Assembly (NCBI GenBank): GCA_964487565.1
Contig: CAZARN010000002.1
Location: 62,001-126,000 of the forward strand
From: Phil1 sp964487565
GTDB lineage: Bacteria; Bacillota; Clostridia; Christensenellales; CAG-138
Direction: 5' to 3'
Length of the DNA: 64,000 bases
Part shown: positions 25,084 through 34,627 of the stretch, one piece after another
How positions within the stretch are numbered: position 1 is the stretch's first letter
How the letters are laid out: every line of letters begins with the position of its first letter
Program-made: the position numbers and the translations under genes
Notes under the pieces: generated by a model
Databases searched by the model: none
The model's input: only the letters and a program-made list of their open reading frames with translations
Told to the model about the DNA's origin: nothing

Positions 25084-26679
25084 ATGAATAATATGGAAAA
25101 TACCACACGCCGCGCCGCCGGAAATGCCGGCGCGCAAAGGAACAGCGGCATACACGGAAAAAAGCGGCGCACAAAGCTCAGCCGTCCTCTTGCGATATCC
25201 AAACTTGTTTTTGCGGGGCTTGCAGCCGCGCTTATTGTGGTTGCGATAGTCTTCATATTCAACAACCGTCCTTCCGTTGATCTTGAAGAGCTTCGGGATG
25301 ACGGCACTTTTTTTGATGGCATTCGCATAAACGGCGTTGACGTTTCGGGCATGGGATACTCCGCCGCGCGCGCCGCGGTGCTGTCATCCGTAAAGCAGGA
25401 TCTGGAATCGATCAACATAACCGTCGCCCACGGGACGAGGCTTTGGATACTTACCGCGGCGGACATGGGCGTTTCCTCAACGCTTGACGCAACGCTCACC
25501 GAGGCCATTTCCCTCGGCCGCAGCGGCAGCGTGATCGAGAACAACGAAATCAAAAGCGAGCTTGCGGCGGGCGGACGTGATTTTTCAGTCACCTTTGTTC
25601 CGGATGAAGCCACGCTTCGCGCAAAGCTTGCTTCTATCGGCGCAGCGGTCGACACCGCGCCCACGGAGCCTTCCGCATCGGCGCTCACAACAGGCTCCTC
25701 GCCCGATTTTGTTTACAATGAAGGGGCCGACGGTTATGTGCTCGACGAAAGCGCCCTTTATGAAAACATAGCGACCCTCCTTTCCTCCGGGAATTATGTG
25801 ACGACGCTTGAGCCGGAGCTTGATTATGCGTCCCCCACGCAATCCATCGACGATATAAAAGCCGTCACGGAGTTCGTTTCCTCCTTTGAAACGAGCTTTG
25901 GCGGAAGCCGCGCAGCGCGCAATGAAAAGCGCGTCGGCAACATACAGAAGGCCTGCACGCTGCTCAACGGGCTCTCCGTCGCAAACGGCGAAGAATTCAA
26001 TTTCAACGCCTATTTCGGCCCCCGCACGGAAGCCGGCGGATGGCCGCTTGCGCCCGGCATCGTCAACGGCAACCAGTATGAGGATCAGGCCGGCGGCGGC
26101 ATATGTCAGGTATCCACAACGTTCTATAACGCGCTGCTGTGCGCGAACGCATCCCTCCAGCGCGGTTCAACGCTTGAAGAGGTGCTCAGCGCAAACATCG
26201 AGGGCATATCGATAACCGAACGCAGGCATCACTCCTGGCCGTCAAGCTATGTTGACACAGGGCTTGATTCCACCGTGACCGGCACGGTCGAAAGCGGCAA
26301 AAGCCTAAACTTCGTCAACAACACTGGTTATCCGCTTTACGTTTTCGCCTATTGCGATACCGCCAACTATACTGTTACAATATACATATACGGCAAGCCG
26401 CTGCCCGAAGGCATAACCTATCAGGTGCGCGGCGTCGTCGACGAGGTGCTGACGGCCACGACCAACACCGTGTACGACACGGCGCAGCCCGCCGATTACA
26501 AAGAAGAAACGATCAAGGCGCGCGACGGCTACAAGGCCACGGCATACCGCGACAAATATGTGAACGGCGTGCTGGATTCGACCGAAACGCTTTATGAGGA
26601 CACATATAACCCCGTCACGGGCGAGATAGTGATCGGCACAGGCGGCGCGCCGGCGCCCGCGGCAACGCCTGCGGGTTGA
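25084..26679 (+). CDS. VanW family membrane-anchored cell-wall protein
   Basis: The product (531 aa) has a basic cytoplasmic head, a membrane helix near residues 40-60, a peptidoglycan-binding YoaR-like domain (DGIRINGVDVSGM) and a VanW domain. The VanW signature NGEEFNFNAYFGPRTEAGGW with GGGICQVSTTFYNALL is clear. The C-terminal region (ETIKARDGYKATAYRDKYVN) resembles a G5 domain and ends in an Ala/Pro tail. The molecular function of VanW is not established; it is probably an outside-facing wall-associated protein. GAGGTGCG precedes the ATG, and an isolated promoter lies just upstream. Confidence 0.85.
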   Translation: MNNMENTTRRAAGNAGAQRNSGIHGKKRRTKLSRPLAISKLVFAGLAAALIVVAIVFIFNNRPSVDLEELRDDGTFFDGIRINGVDVSGMGYSAARAAVLSSVKQDLESINITVAHGTRLWILTAADMGVSSTLDATLTEAISLGRSGSVIENNEIKSELAAGGRDFSVTFVPDEATLRAKLASIGAAVDTAPTEPSASALTTGSSPDFVYNEGADGYVLDESALYENIATLLSSGNYVTTLEPELDYASPTQSIDDIKAVTEFVSSFETSFGGSRAARNEKRVGNIQKACTLLNGLSVANGEEFNFNAYFGPRTEAGGWPLAPGIVNGNQYEDQAGGGICQVSTTFYNALLCANASLQRGSTLEEVLSANIEGISITERRHHSWPSSYVDTGLDSTVTGTVESGKSLNFVNNTGYPLYVFAYCDTANYTVTIYIYGKPLPEGITYQVRGVVDEVLTATTNTVYDTAQPADYKEETIKARDGYKATAYRDKYVNGVLDSTETLYEDTYNPVTGEIVIGTGGAPAPAATPAG

Positions 26680-26740
26680 TTAAGCTTAAAAGGTTTACCT
26701 TGGAAAAAATATAACACAAAGGTCAAGCAGGAGGCTAAAA

Positions 26741-27937
26741 ATGAAGTTCTCAAGCAAGGTGGAAAAGTGCAACCTGTCGCCGATCCGCAAATTCTACCCA
26801 TATCAGGTGGAATGCGACAAAAAGGGCGTCAAGATCTACCATCTCAACATCGGCCAGCCCGATATCGCTACCCCGCCCGCCTATTTCGACGCGGTACGCA
26901 ATTTCCGTCTTCCGGTTCTCGCTTATGCTCCCTCCCCCGGAATCCCTGAAATGATCAATGCGGTGAAGGGATACTACGCGAGTCTCGGCCTCAAATATGA
27001 GACCGGCGACATCTTCGTGACGACCGGCGGCAGCGAAGCCCTCACCATCGCGCTCAACTGCATCCTCGACGACGGCGATGAGATAATCATTCCCGAGCCG
27101 TTCTATCCCAACTACAATACCTTCGTGCGTGCGACCGGCGCCACTATCCGCCCGATCCACACCACCCCCGAGGAAGGTTATCGTTATGCCGTGCGCGAAA
27201 AGATCGAGCCGCTCATCAACGAGCATACCCGCGCGATCATGTTCACGAACCCCGGCAACCCGACAGGCACCGTCCTCTCGCCCGAAGAGCTGCGCCTCAT
27301 GGCCGATATCGCCAAGAAGCATAATCTCTTCCTCATCGGCGACGAGGTGTATCGTGAATTCGTTTATGGCGGAGAGAAGCTTGCCACGATCGGCGAGTTT
27401 GACGATATCACGGACAACGCCATCATCATCGATTCTGTTTCAAAGCGTTTCAGCGCCTGCGGCGCGCGTATAGGCGCACTCATCACCAAGAACAAGGAGC
27501 TTCAGCAGCAGGCCATGAAGTTCTGCCAGGCAAGGCTTTCCGTCGCGACGCTCGATCAGGTCGCGGCCGCAGCCCTTTACGGCGCAGGCACCGAGTACTT
27601 CAACGACGTGCGCGATGAATACCGCCGTCGCCGCGACACCATCTATCGCAAGCTGTGCGAGATCCCCGGCGTCGTCTGCAAGGAGCCCAAGGGCGCGTTC
27701 TACGTCATGGCCAAGCTCCCCGTTGATGATACGGACGCTTTCCAGAAATGGCTGCTCACCGATTTTTCGGACAACAACGAGACCGTCATGTACGCCCCCG
27801 GCGCAGGCTTTTACGCAACGCCCGGCAAAGGCCGCGACGAAGTCCGTCTCGCGTATGTGCTCAACTGCCACGATATCGAGCGCGCGATGGATCTGCTCGC
27901 GATGGCGATCAGGAAATACAACTCGCTCAAAAAGTGA
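26741..27937 (+). CDS. PLP-dependent aminotransferase (aspartate aminotransferase family)
   Basis: The product (398 aa) is a fold type I class I/II aminotransferase. Landmarks are LNIGQPDIATPP, TTGGSEALTIALN, FTNPGNPTGTV, GDEVYREFVYGG and the PLP lysine in DSVSKRFSACGARIG. The substrate is likely an acidic or aromatic amino acid but is not determined by these motifs. AGGAGG precedes the ATG. It is flanked by the vanW-like gene and its own terminator, so it is probably monocistronic or co-transcribed with vanW. Confidence 0.88.
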   Translation: MKFSSKVEKCNLSPIRKFYPYQVECDKKGVKIYHLNIGQPDIATPPAYFDAVRNFRLPVLAYAPSPGIPEMINAVKGYYASLGLKYETGDIFVTTGGSEALTIALNCILDDGDEIIIPEPFYPNYNTFVRATGATIRPIHTTPEEGYRYAVREKIEPLINEHTRAIMFTNPGNPTGTVLSPEELRLMADIAKKHNLFLIGDEVYREFVYGGEKLATIGEFDDITDNAIIIDSVSKRFSACGARIGALITKNKELQQQAMKFCQARLSVATLDQVAAAALYGAGTEYFNDVRDEYRRRRDTIYRKLCEIPGVVCKEPKGAFYVMAKLPVDDTDAFQKWLLTDFSDNNETVMYAPGAGFYATPGKGRDEVRLAYVLNCHDIERAMDLLAMAIRKYNSLKK

Positions 27938-27958
27938 TCTGAACGCAAAATTTGCCGA

Positions 27959-27983
27959 GGCTGCCTTTCAGGCAGCCTTTTTT
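27959..27983 (+). terminator. Rho-independent terminator after the aminotransferase gene
   Basis: Stem GGCTGCC / GGCAGCC with a 5-nt loop followed by six T residues, 22 bp after the stop codon. Confidence 0.9.
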
Positions 27984-28088
27984 ATTATTTTTTTCACATT
28001 TGCGTCATCTCCACACGCCTTTACAAACCGTGCGCGCGGTGTTAAGTTATTTTGTAAACGTATAACTAATCTGATCTGTGAGGGTATG

Positions 28089-29033
28089 ATGGATACAAAA
28101 CGGTTTGTGGATTTCAAAAACAGCGTCGTCGGCAACTGTTCAAAGGCGATCGTCGGCAAGGATGACGCAATTGCGCTCGTGCTTATATGCTTTGTCTGTT
28201 CAGGGCATGTGTTGCTTGAAGATGTGCCCGGCACCGGTAAAACAATGCTGCTGCGTTCCTTTGCAAAAACGATCGGCGGCCGGTTTTCAAGGATACAGTT
28301 CACGCCCGATCTGCTTCCGTCCGACCTTACGGGCATCAATTTTTACAACCAGAAGCAATGTGAATTCGAGTTTCGTCCGGGTCCGATGTTTGCGAACATC
28401 GTCCTTGCGGATGAGATCAACCGCGCAACGCCGCGCACGCAGTCAAGCCTGCTTGAAGCCATGGAGGAACGCCAGATAACCGTCGACGGCACGAGCTATG
28501 CGCTTGAGGAACCTTTCATGGTGATGGCAAGCGAGAATCCGATCGAATCTTACGGCACATTCCCCCTGCCCGAGGCGCAGACCGACCGCTTCTTCATGCG
28601 GCTCTCCCTCGGCTATATGACGCGCGAACAGGAGCTTTCCGTGATCGGACGCCGTTCCACGCTCGATATCGTGAACTCCCTCGAACCTGCCGTCACGCCG
28701 GATGACATACAATATGTAAAATCACATTATACGGATGTTATCGTGTCTGATGACGTTGCGCACTATATAATGGATATTGTGGAGCGCACGCGCAGCGAGA
28801 GCCGCTTTGTCACCGGTGCATCGACGCGCGGGGCCATCGCCATGTATAAGGCCGCGCAGGTCATGGCCGCCTTTGAGGGACGCGATTTTGTGATCCCGGA
28901 GGACGTGCGCGCCACAGCGCCGCACATACTCGCGCACAGGCTTGTAAGCTCCGCCGGCGCGCGCCGCGAGGACGTCGCCGAATATGTCAACAAGCTTCTC
29001 TCCGGCGTGGAAGTCCCGCTTGAGAAAAGATAA
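28089..29033 (+). CDS. MoxR family AAA+ ATPase
   Basis: The product (314 aa) has Walker A EDVPGTGKT, the MoxR phrase RIQFTPDLLPSDLTG, Walker B NIVLADEINRA, and sensor-type ASENPIESYGTFPLPEAQTDRF. MoxR ATPases act as chaperones or maturation factors, commonly with DUF58 (VWA-like) partners. ATG 28089 is preferred over 28086 because AGGG then has more suitable spacing. Its stop overlaps the start of the DUF58 gene (TAATG), so the operon MoxR-DUF58-DUF4129 is translationally coupled. Confidence 0.92.
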   Translation: MDTKRFVDFKNSVVGNCSKAIVGKDDAIALVLICFVCSGHVLLEDVPGTGKTMLLRSFAKTIGGRFSRIQFTPDLLPSDLTGINFYNQKQCEFEFRPGPMFANIVLADEINRATPRTQSSLLEAMEERQITVDGTSYALEEPFMVMASENPIESYGTFPLPEAQTDRFFMRLSLGYMTREQELSVIGRRSTLDIVNSLEPAVTPDDIQYVKSHYTDVIVSDDVAHYIMDIVERTRSESRFVTGASTRGAIAMYKAAQVMAAFEGRDFVIPEDVRATAPHILAHRLVSSAGARREDVAEYVNKLLSGVEVPLEKR

Positions 29034-30124
29034 TGCTCGTTTTTCTTCTTGTACTCATTGTCATTGCGGTGCTGCTCGAACTGTTTTCGCTTCGCAAGCC
29101 GCTTTCGCGCGTGAGCTATACCGTGCGCACCTCGCGCCGTTCCGTCGATCCGGCGGAACGCTTTGAAGTTGTGTCGTGCGTCGAAAACCACAGCCGCCTG
29201 CCGATGCCATTCCTTCGCATACAGGAAAAACTTCCGTTTGAAATGACCGTTGCCCTTCGCCCGGGGCAGCATTATGATATCACAACGCCTTCAAACATAT
29301 CGCACGGGCTCATGCGCGCTTCAAGCTCCGTATATCTTATGCCGCGCCAGAAGCTCACCCGTTCGCTTGAGGCTGAGATCGGCCTTCGCGGCAGATATTT
29401 TCTTTGCGGGGCAGATATCAACGGCGGCGATTTTTTCGGTCTCAGCGAATCGTTCGCGGATTTTCCGTGTTATTGCGAGATCGTCGTGATGCCGGCGCGC
29501 GCGCCTGAAACGCCGCAGCTCACGGCGCTCGGCGGTTTTCTCGGCGATGTTTCGGTGCGCCGCTTCATCATGTAGGATCCCGTCCTGACGATGGGTTTCC
29601 ATGATTATACCGGCCGTGAACCGCAAAAAAGCATATCATGGGCAAGGAGCGCGCGCGAGGGCAAGCTCATCGTGCGCGAATACGACCATACGCTCGAACC
29701 CTCCGTCACTGTCGTGCTCAACATAGACTGCGAGGGAGCGGCCGACGCCTTGCTTATCGAGGCGTGTTATTCCCTTGCGCGCAGCGTGTGCGAGCTGCTT
29801 GAAGCGAAACGCATCAAATATGGCTTCATAACCAACGCCTCGACCGCGGGCGCGATAGGCCGCTGGTCCTTCATCGGCGAAGGCCTCGGCAACAGCCATC
29901 TGTACACGATCCTGGAAGGTCTCGGCCGCGCGACATATTCGCCCGTCGAGGATATGCGAAGGACTGTCTCCCGTGCCGCGCGCATGGCGGAACACGGCCG
30001 CAGCCATATATTCATAACGCCGAAACGCACCGACGCGGCGCTTGAAGCGACCGCCTTGATCCGCAGGGAGACTGGCGGCGCAATAACGTTGATCTTTGCC
30101 GATGAAAGCGGGGTGACAAAGTGA
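29033..30124 (+). pseudogene. DUF58 protein interrupted by an in-frame TAG
   Basis: The frame of 363 codons encodes one DUF58 protein: two N-terminal membrane-spanning stretches are expected but only one hydrophobic segment (residues 1-17) is clear, then a beta-rich region, then the DUF58 core. A TAG at 29573-29575 splits it after VRRFIM; the same frame resumes as DPVLTMGFHDYTGREP with the conserved ISWARSAREGKL motif. DUF58 proteins normally have Glu-Asp-Pro at this point, so TAG replaces a GAG or equivalent codon. The gene is otherwise intact and overlaps both neighbours, as a functional operon member would. It is therefore a recent nonsense mutation, a sequencing error, or readthrough. Confidence 0.85.
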
Positions 30125-31347
30125 TGGATCCTTCCGTTTTGCTGAAAATGCTCGCGGACGTTTCGCTTTGGCTGGCGATCGCAGGCACGCTTTTCCCCCA
30201 AACCGCAGCGTCTGTTTCGACGCCGATCGTGTTTGCCGTTCTTTCGCTCTCCGGCGCCCTCGGTTCTCTGCCGGGCGAAAAGCGCGCAAAGCTCCGCTTT
30301 CTTGCGCTTATACCGCTTTCGTGCGCCGCGTTTTTCATCACGGGCCTTGAAAGCGCGCTGGTTTACGCGCCGCCCGCGCTTTATATCGCCGCGACCGTTA
30401 TTCTCAGGCGTTATTCCTATGACAGGGAGGAATTTGCCTCCTTTTTCAAGAAGGCCGTGATTTGCCTCGCCGTGTGGATCCTCCTTGCGCTCCTGTTCGG
30501 CGGGAAAGAGCGCGTCGAGGGCGCAGCCGTCATATTCGCTGTTTTCTTCGCGGTGTGCGGCGTCACGCTGATGAGGATACTCCGTCAGGAGGAATCCGTG
30601 AGACGCGAGCCGCGCTTCATCATGCTTTGTATGTGCGCGCCCGCCGCAGTTATAATCGCTGCGGCGCTGCTGAGCCTGCCGGGGGTTACATCCGCGATCG
30701 GCGCCGCGCTTAAGTTTTTCTATGATAACGTTGTAAGTCCGCTGCTGATGCTTCTTGCGTATGTGATGGTAGGCGTCGCATATGTCGTCGGCGCGGTGAT
30801 CGGTGAAATAAAGCCCGCCGATGCGACCGAAAACCAGCTTGAGCTTGGAGAGGTCGGGCTTGGCGACGAGATGATGGATTATTTGAGGAGCGGCGAACAA
30901 AGCGAAAACGCCGGCCGCGTTTTCATCGCGCTTGCGTTCATCGCGTTCTTCGTTATAGCTTTTATCGTTTTCCGCCGCATGCTCGGCCGGCGCAAGACCT
31001 CCGATCCCGTCCGCTCCGCGGCCGAAATACGTTCCGGCACAGCGCCGTATGACAACGCGCGTCCGCTGTCCTCCGTCCTGCGCGCCGGAACACCCGCCGG
31101 GCTCGTGCGCGGCTATTACGCACGCTTTTTGCGCCGTGCGGAGGCTGCCGGCGTTGAAATTCCGATATTCTATACGAGCGAAATGATCGCCGGTGCGTCA
31201 CGCGCTTTTTTCCCGGAAGAGACGCTCAATGCGTTTCGCGAGATTTATGTGCGGGCAAGATACGGCGGCGTAGTTACACGGGAGGATGCGAAACTCGCAA
31301 AGGCATATCTTGAAAAGCTCAGATATCATTCCGGCGCGGACAAATGA
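30124..31347 (+). CDS. Membrane protein with DUF4129-like C-terminal domain
   Basis: The product (407 aa) has about six to seven N-terminal hydrophobic helices, a central helix pair around residues 195-225 and 260-280, then a cytoplasmic C-terminal domain (LVRGYYARFLRRAEAAGVEIP, SRAFFPEETLNAFREIYVRARYGG) that matches the DUF4129 pattern. These proteins sit with MoxR and DUF58 genes and often with transglutaminase-like genes; no transglutaminase core is present here. The ATG overlaps the DUF58 stop (TGATG). The function is unknown. Confidence 0.75.
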   Translation: MDPSVLLKMLADVSLWLAIAGTLFPQTAASVSTPIVFAVLSLSGALGSLPGEKRAKLRFLALIPLSCAAFFITGLESALVYAPPALYIAATVILRRYSYDREEFASFFKKAVICLAVWILLALLFGGKERVEGAAVIFAVFFAVCGVTLMRILRQEESVRREPRFIMLCMCAPAAVIIAAALLSLPGVTSAIGAALKFFYDNVVSPLLMLLAYVMVGVAYVVGAVIGEIKPADATENQLELGEVGLGDEMMDYLRSGEQSENAGRVFIALAFIAFFVIAFIVFRRMLGRRKTSDPVRSAAEIRSGTAPYDNARPLSSVLRAGTPAGLVRGYYARFLRRAEAAGVEIPIFYTSEMIAGASRAFFPEETLNAFREIYVRARYGGVVTREDAKLAKAYLEKLRYHSGADK

Positions 31348-31371
31348 TACAAATCTGTATACAAAGTGATA

Positions 31372-31400
31372 ATGACATTCCGGAAATAATGTAATATAAT
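31372..31400 (+). promoter_or_regulatory. Sigma-A-type promoter of the kinase/LytTR pair
   Basis: ATGACA (31372-31377), a 17-bp spacer and TATAAT (31395-31400), 33 nt before the kinase start codon. Confidence 0.75.
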
Positions 31401-31432
31401 AATCAATATATTACAACTATCCGGAGGCCATC

Positions 31433-33850
31433 ATGATTCAGCCAAACGAACCGATAAAACGCTTCGAGCCGCTGTGGGGCAATTGGTACGCCGATGAATT
31501 GCTCGGCGAGGGAAGCTATGGCCGGGTATACAGGATCGTCCGTCATGACGGCGGAGGAACATATTACAGTGCCTGTAAGCACATAACGATACCGAAAAAC
31601 GAAGCGGAGGTGCAGAACGCCCGTGCGATGGGCATGGACAACCGCTCGACATACACCTATTTCAGCGACATGGCTTCCCGGATCCTTAACGAAATCAATA
31701 TAATGTACGCCCTTCGCGGCGAAAGCAATATCGTGACATATGAGGATCACTTCATCGTGCATCAGGAAGGATCTCTCAAATGGGATGTGTTCATCCGCAT
31801 GGAGCTTCTCATCCCCCTTTCGGCGTATATTGCAAACAACGCCCTCGGCGAGGATGAAATACGGCGCCTAGGCGTTGAGATGTGTACCGCGCTTGAGGCG
31901 TGCGAAGCTTACAAGATAATTCACCGCGACATAAAGGAAGGAAACATTTTCCTCAATCCGCGCGGCACATATAAACTCGGCGATTTCGGCATTGCAAGGG
32001 AACTTTCCTCCTCGAACATGAGCATGAGCATGCGCGGCACGCCTTCATATGTCGCGCCTGAGGTTTATAACGGACAGCAATACGACGCCACGGTCGATCT
32101 GTATTCGCTAGGCATCCTCATGTACAAGCTCCTCAACGGCGGAAGATATCCGTTCTTCCCGCCCGCTCCGCAAAACATAACGATGGAAAGCTCCGAGCAG
32201 GCGTTTGCGCTGCGCATGCAGGGCAGAGTTCCGCCCATGCCCGTTTATGGAAGCGAATCGATCAAAAGCGTAGTCATGAAGGCCATCAGCTTCAGTCCGC
32301 GTGACCGCTTCCCTTCCGCCTCCGCGATGAAGGCGGCGCTCACATCCGGCAGCACCGTCGCCGTTCCGTCGCCGGCCTTTACGGGTGCGGCCGAACAATC
32401 CGGCACGTTGCGCGCAGCAAGTCAGGCCCGGATCCAATATGACGCGCCCGGCCCGGCGCAGCCCTCCGACGTGCGGCAGCCGTCGCCCGTCAAGAAGAAA
32501 ACCAACATCGCAGCGATCATCGGCATTGCCGGTGGCGCGGCGCTTGTGGTCATACTCATCGCCGTCCTTCTTTTGGGCGGAAGCTCCCGCTATGCCGAAA
32601 CATATCGGCAGGCGGTCGCGCTTGAGGTGGCGGGCAACAGCGAGGAAGCCCTCAATCTGTTCCTTGAAGTGCCGAATTATGAAGACTCCGAAGATCACAT
32701 CAACGCCCTGCGCATCGCCCTTATTGACGACGATCTTGCCAAGGGTGACGCCGCCGCGGCCTCCGCGCTTGCCGGGGATGTTTCGTTTGCGGATGAGAAC
32801 GAAGCGATGTTCTACCGCGCAAAGATTTATTTTGCCATGGGCGATTATACGTCGGCCTTCAGCGAAATAACCTCGCTGTGTTCATCCGCAAGCGCCGCCT
32901 CAACATATGAGGAACGCCTTCTTGCGGATACCGGTTCATGGGTCGCGCAGCATTTGACTATCGATGAGGCTGCAAGCCTGCGTTCACAGTTTTCCGGCAA
33001 CCGCACCGCGCTCAAATACATCAATAACGGCATCTATATAAAGGCGGATGCGCTGCTTGAGGTCGGGCAGGCGGAAGACGCGCTGACTCTTTTCAAGCTG
33101 CTCGATTCATACTCCGACGCGGGCGACAGAGCCGACGAATGTATATATACGCTCGCTTCAAACGCATTCGATGCGGGCGATTACGCCGGCGCATACGATC
33201 TGTTTTACAGCATCACCGTGTATTCCGATGCGGCGGACAAGGCCACGCTTTCGCTTTACAAACTCGGCTGCAAGCAGTTCACCGACGGGGAACGCGACAG
33301 CGCCATCGATTCCATTTTCAGGAGCATATCGACAGGCTTCACGCCTGACGACGGTTTTATCGAGGCAAACGCCGCTGAAATGTACACGCTTTGCCAAAGC
33401 TATTATTCCGCCGGGAATTATACCCTCGCGCAGGAGGGGTTCATCATCCTCGGCACATATGAGCGCAGCGCAGACTATTACACCCTGTGCACCGTACACA
33501 TTGCCGGCGTGAGCACATACAGTCTTTCCGAGCTTAAGCCGCTCATCGGTTTTGAGGATGCCTCCTCGCTAATCCTTTCCGATTTTGAAGTGGCCTTCGC
33601 CTTTTTGACCGGCAAATGGTCATGCAGCTCCGGTTATCTGCAATTCGAGGACGGCGTCGGCCTGACCTTCTCGCTGAGCGCGCCGGATTTCGGAGACAAA
33701 TGGGGAATTAGCAACGGGCTTATCTACTTCTACAACAGCAGCGACCCGGGCACGATCAAAGAAGCTTACGGCCTCACGCTGAATTCCGAAAACGAGCTTT
33801 CCTGTTACGCATACAAAAACGGCAAAACTTATACGCTCAAGCGAAAATAA
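31433..33850 (+). CDS. Transmembrane Ser/Thr protein kinase with TPR-like extracellular region
   Basis: The product (805 aa) has three parts. A cytoplasmic Hanks-type kinase domain (residues 1-300) shows GEGSYGRVY, the catalytic loop IIHRDIKEGN, DFG in LGDFGIA and APEV; the Lys of the VAIK equivalent is in SACKHI. A Pro/Ser linker and one membrane helix near residues 359-382 follow. The outside region consists of repeated helical pairs (EALNLFLEV, DYTSAFSEI, EDALTLFKLLDSYSDAGDRA, DYAGAYDLFYSITVYSDAADKA) that look like degenerate TPR units, and a beta-rich end. There are no PASTA repeats, so muropeptide sensing of the PrkC type is not indicated. GGAGG precedes the ATG. Confidence 0.88.
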   Translation: MIQPNEPIKRFEPLWGNWYADELLGEGSYGRVYRIVRHDGGGTYYSACKHITIPKNEAEVQNARAMGMDNRSTYTYFSDMASRILNEINIMYALRGESNIVTYEDHFIVHQEGSLKWDVFIRMELLIPLSAYIANNALGEDEIRRLGVEMCTALEACEAYKIIHRDIKEGNIFLNPRGTYKLGDFGIARELSSSNMSMSMRGTPSYVAPEVYNGQQYDATVDLYSLGILMYKLLNGGRYPFFPPAPQNITMESSEQAFALRMQGRVPPMPVYGSESIKSVVMKAISFSPRDRFPSASAMKAALTSGSTVAVPSPAFTGAAEQSGTLRAASQARIQYDAPGPAQPSDVRQPSPVKKKTNIAAIIGIAGGAALVVILIAVLLLGGSSRYAETYRQAVALEVAGNSEEALNLFLEVPNYEDSEDHINALRIALIDDDLAKGDAAAASALAGDVSFADENEAMFYRAKIYFAMGDYTSAFSEITSLCSSASAASTYEERLLADTGSWVAQHLTIDEAASLRSQFSGNRTALKYINNGIYIKADALLEVGQAEDALTLFKLLDSYSDAGDRADECIYTLASNAFDAGDYAGAYDLFYSITVYSDAADKATLSLYKLGCKQFTDGERDSAIDSIFRSISTGFTPDDGFIEANAAEMYTLCQSYYSAGNYTLAQEGFIILGTYERSADYYTLCTVHIAGVSTYSLSELKPLIGFEDASSLILSDFEVAFAFLTGKWSCSSGYLQFEDGVGLTFSLSAPDFGDKWGISNGLIYFYNSSDPGTIKEAYGLTLNSENELSCYAYKNGKTYTLKRK

Positions 33851-33869
33851 ATGCATAGGGAGTATATGA

Positions 33870-34583
33870 ATGCTCAACGTTGTAATATGCGGCCCCGATG
33901 GAGAGCAAAACGAATACATGCGCACGCTCGTCGAGACATCCGTTACCGGCGGGCCTGTGCGCACCGTTGCATTTGAGAACACGGGAGCTTTCATCAATTT
34001 CATGGATACGCGCGGTTATGACATGCACATCGTCATCACGGATGTTGCGCTTGGCGAGTACAACGGCATAAAGCTGATGCGTATCATTCAGGAACGGCTG
34101 CCCGATCTTCAGATCATTTTCGCTTCAAAGTATAAGGAGCTTGTGTTCGACGCATATGCCGTGCGCCACGTCGCGTTCATCCCCTTCCCCATTGACAGGG
34201 AATACTTCCGGAACGCCATAATGATGGCAGAGGAAGCGATCAGGCTTCGCCGCAAATCATATCTTGTGCTGGCACGCGGCGGGCTTATCTCGCGCATCGA
34301 TCTCGACGACGTGCTTTTCCTTGAAAGCGAAGGCCGCACGCTCAACGTATACACATCTCACGGTATGCAGGCGTTCCCCCGGCAGCTTGAAAGCGTGAAG
34401 CCGCTTTTGGACAACCGTTTCGTACAGTGTCATAAAAGCTATATCGCAAACATGGATTATGTAATCTCGCTGGACTCCGCGTCGGGTGCGCTTTTCTTGC
34501 GCGACGGCCGCAGCGTACCCGTGAGCGCACGCAAGATCAAGGAAACAAAGGATGTTTTTTCCAGCTTCATCGCACAGTACTAA
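33870..34583 (+). CDS. LytTR-family response regulator
   Basis: The product (237 aa) has an N-terminal receiver domain with the phospho-acceptor Asp58 (VITDVALGEYNG) and a C-terminal LytTR DNA-binding domain (residues about 135-237: LDDVLFLESEGRTLNVYTSHG, FVQCHKSYIAN, VPVSARKI). No cognate histidine kinase is in the window; the adjacent Ser/Thr kinase gene is 19 bp upstream in the same transcript, an unusual pairing. The acidic pair at the start of the receiver (CGPDGEQN) is partly degenerate, so classical phosphorylation is uncertain. It ends at a strong bidirectional terminator. Confidence 0.87.
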   Translation: MLNVVICGPDGEQNEYMRTLVETSVTGGPVRTVAFENTGAFINFMDTRGYDMHIVITDVALGEYNGIKLMRIIQERLPDLQIIFASKYKELVFDAYAVRHVAFIPFPIDREYFRNAIMMAEEAIRLRRKSYLVLARGGLISRIDLDDVLFLESEGRTLNVYTSHGMQAFPRQLESVKPLLDNRFVQCHKSYIANMDYVISLDSASGALFLRDGRSVPVSARKIKETKDVFSSFIAQY

Positions 34584-34614
34584 AAAGCCGCCGGCGATCT
34601 GCCGACGGCTTTTG
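34582..34614. terminator. Bidirectional Rho-independent terminator
   Basis: Stem AAAAGCCGCCGGC / GCCGACGGCTTTT with a central mismatch lies between the convergent LytTR and SIMPL genes and gives a T-run on both strands. Confidence 0.88.
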
Positions 34615-34627
34615 CATTGTTTTTTTA

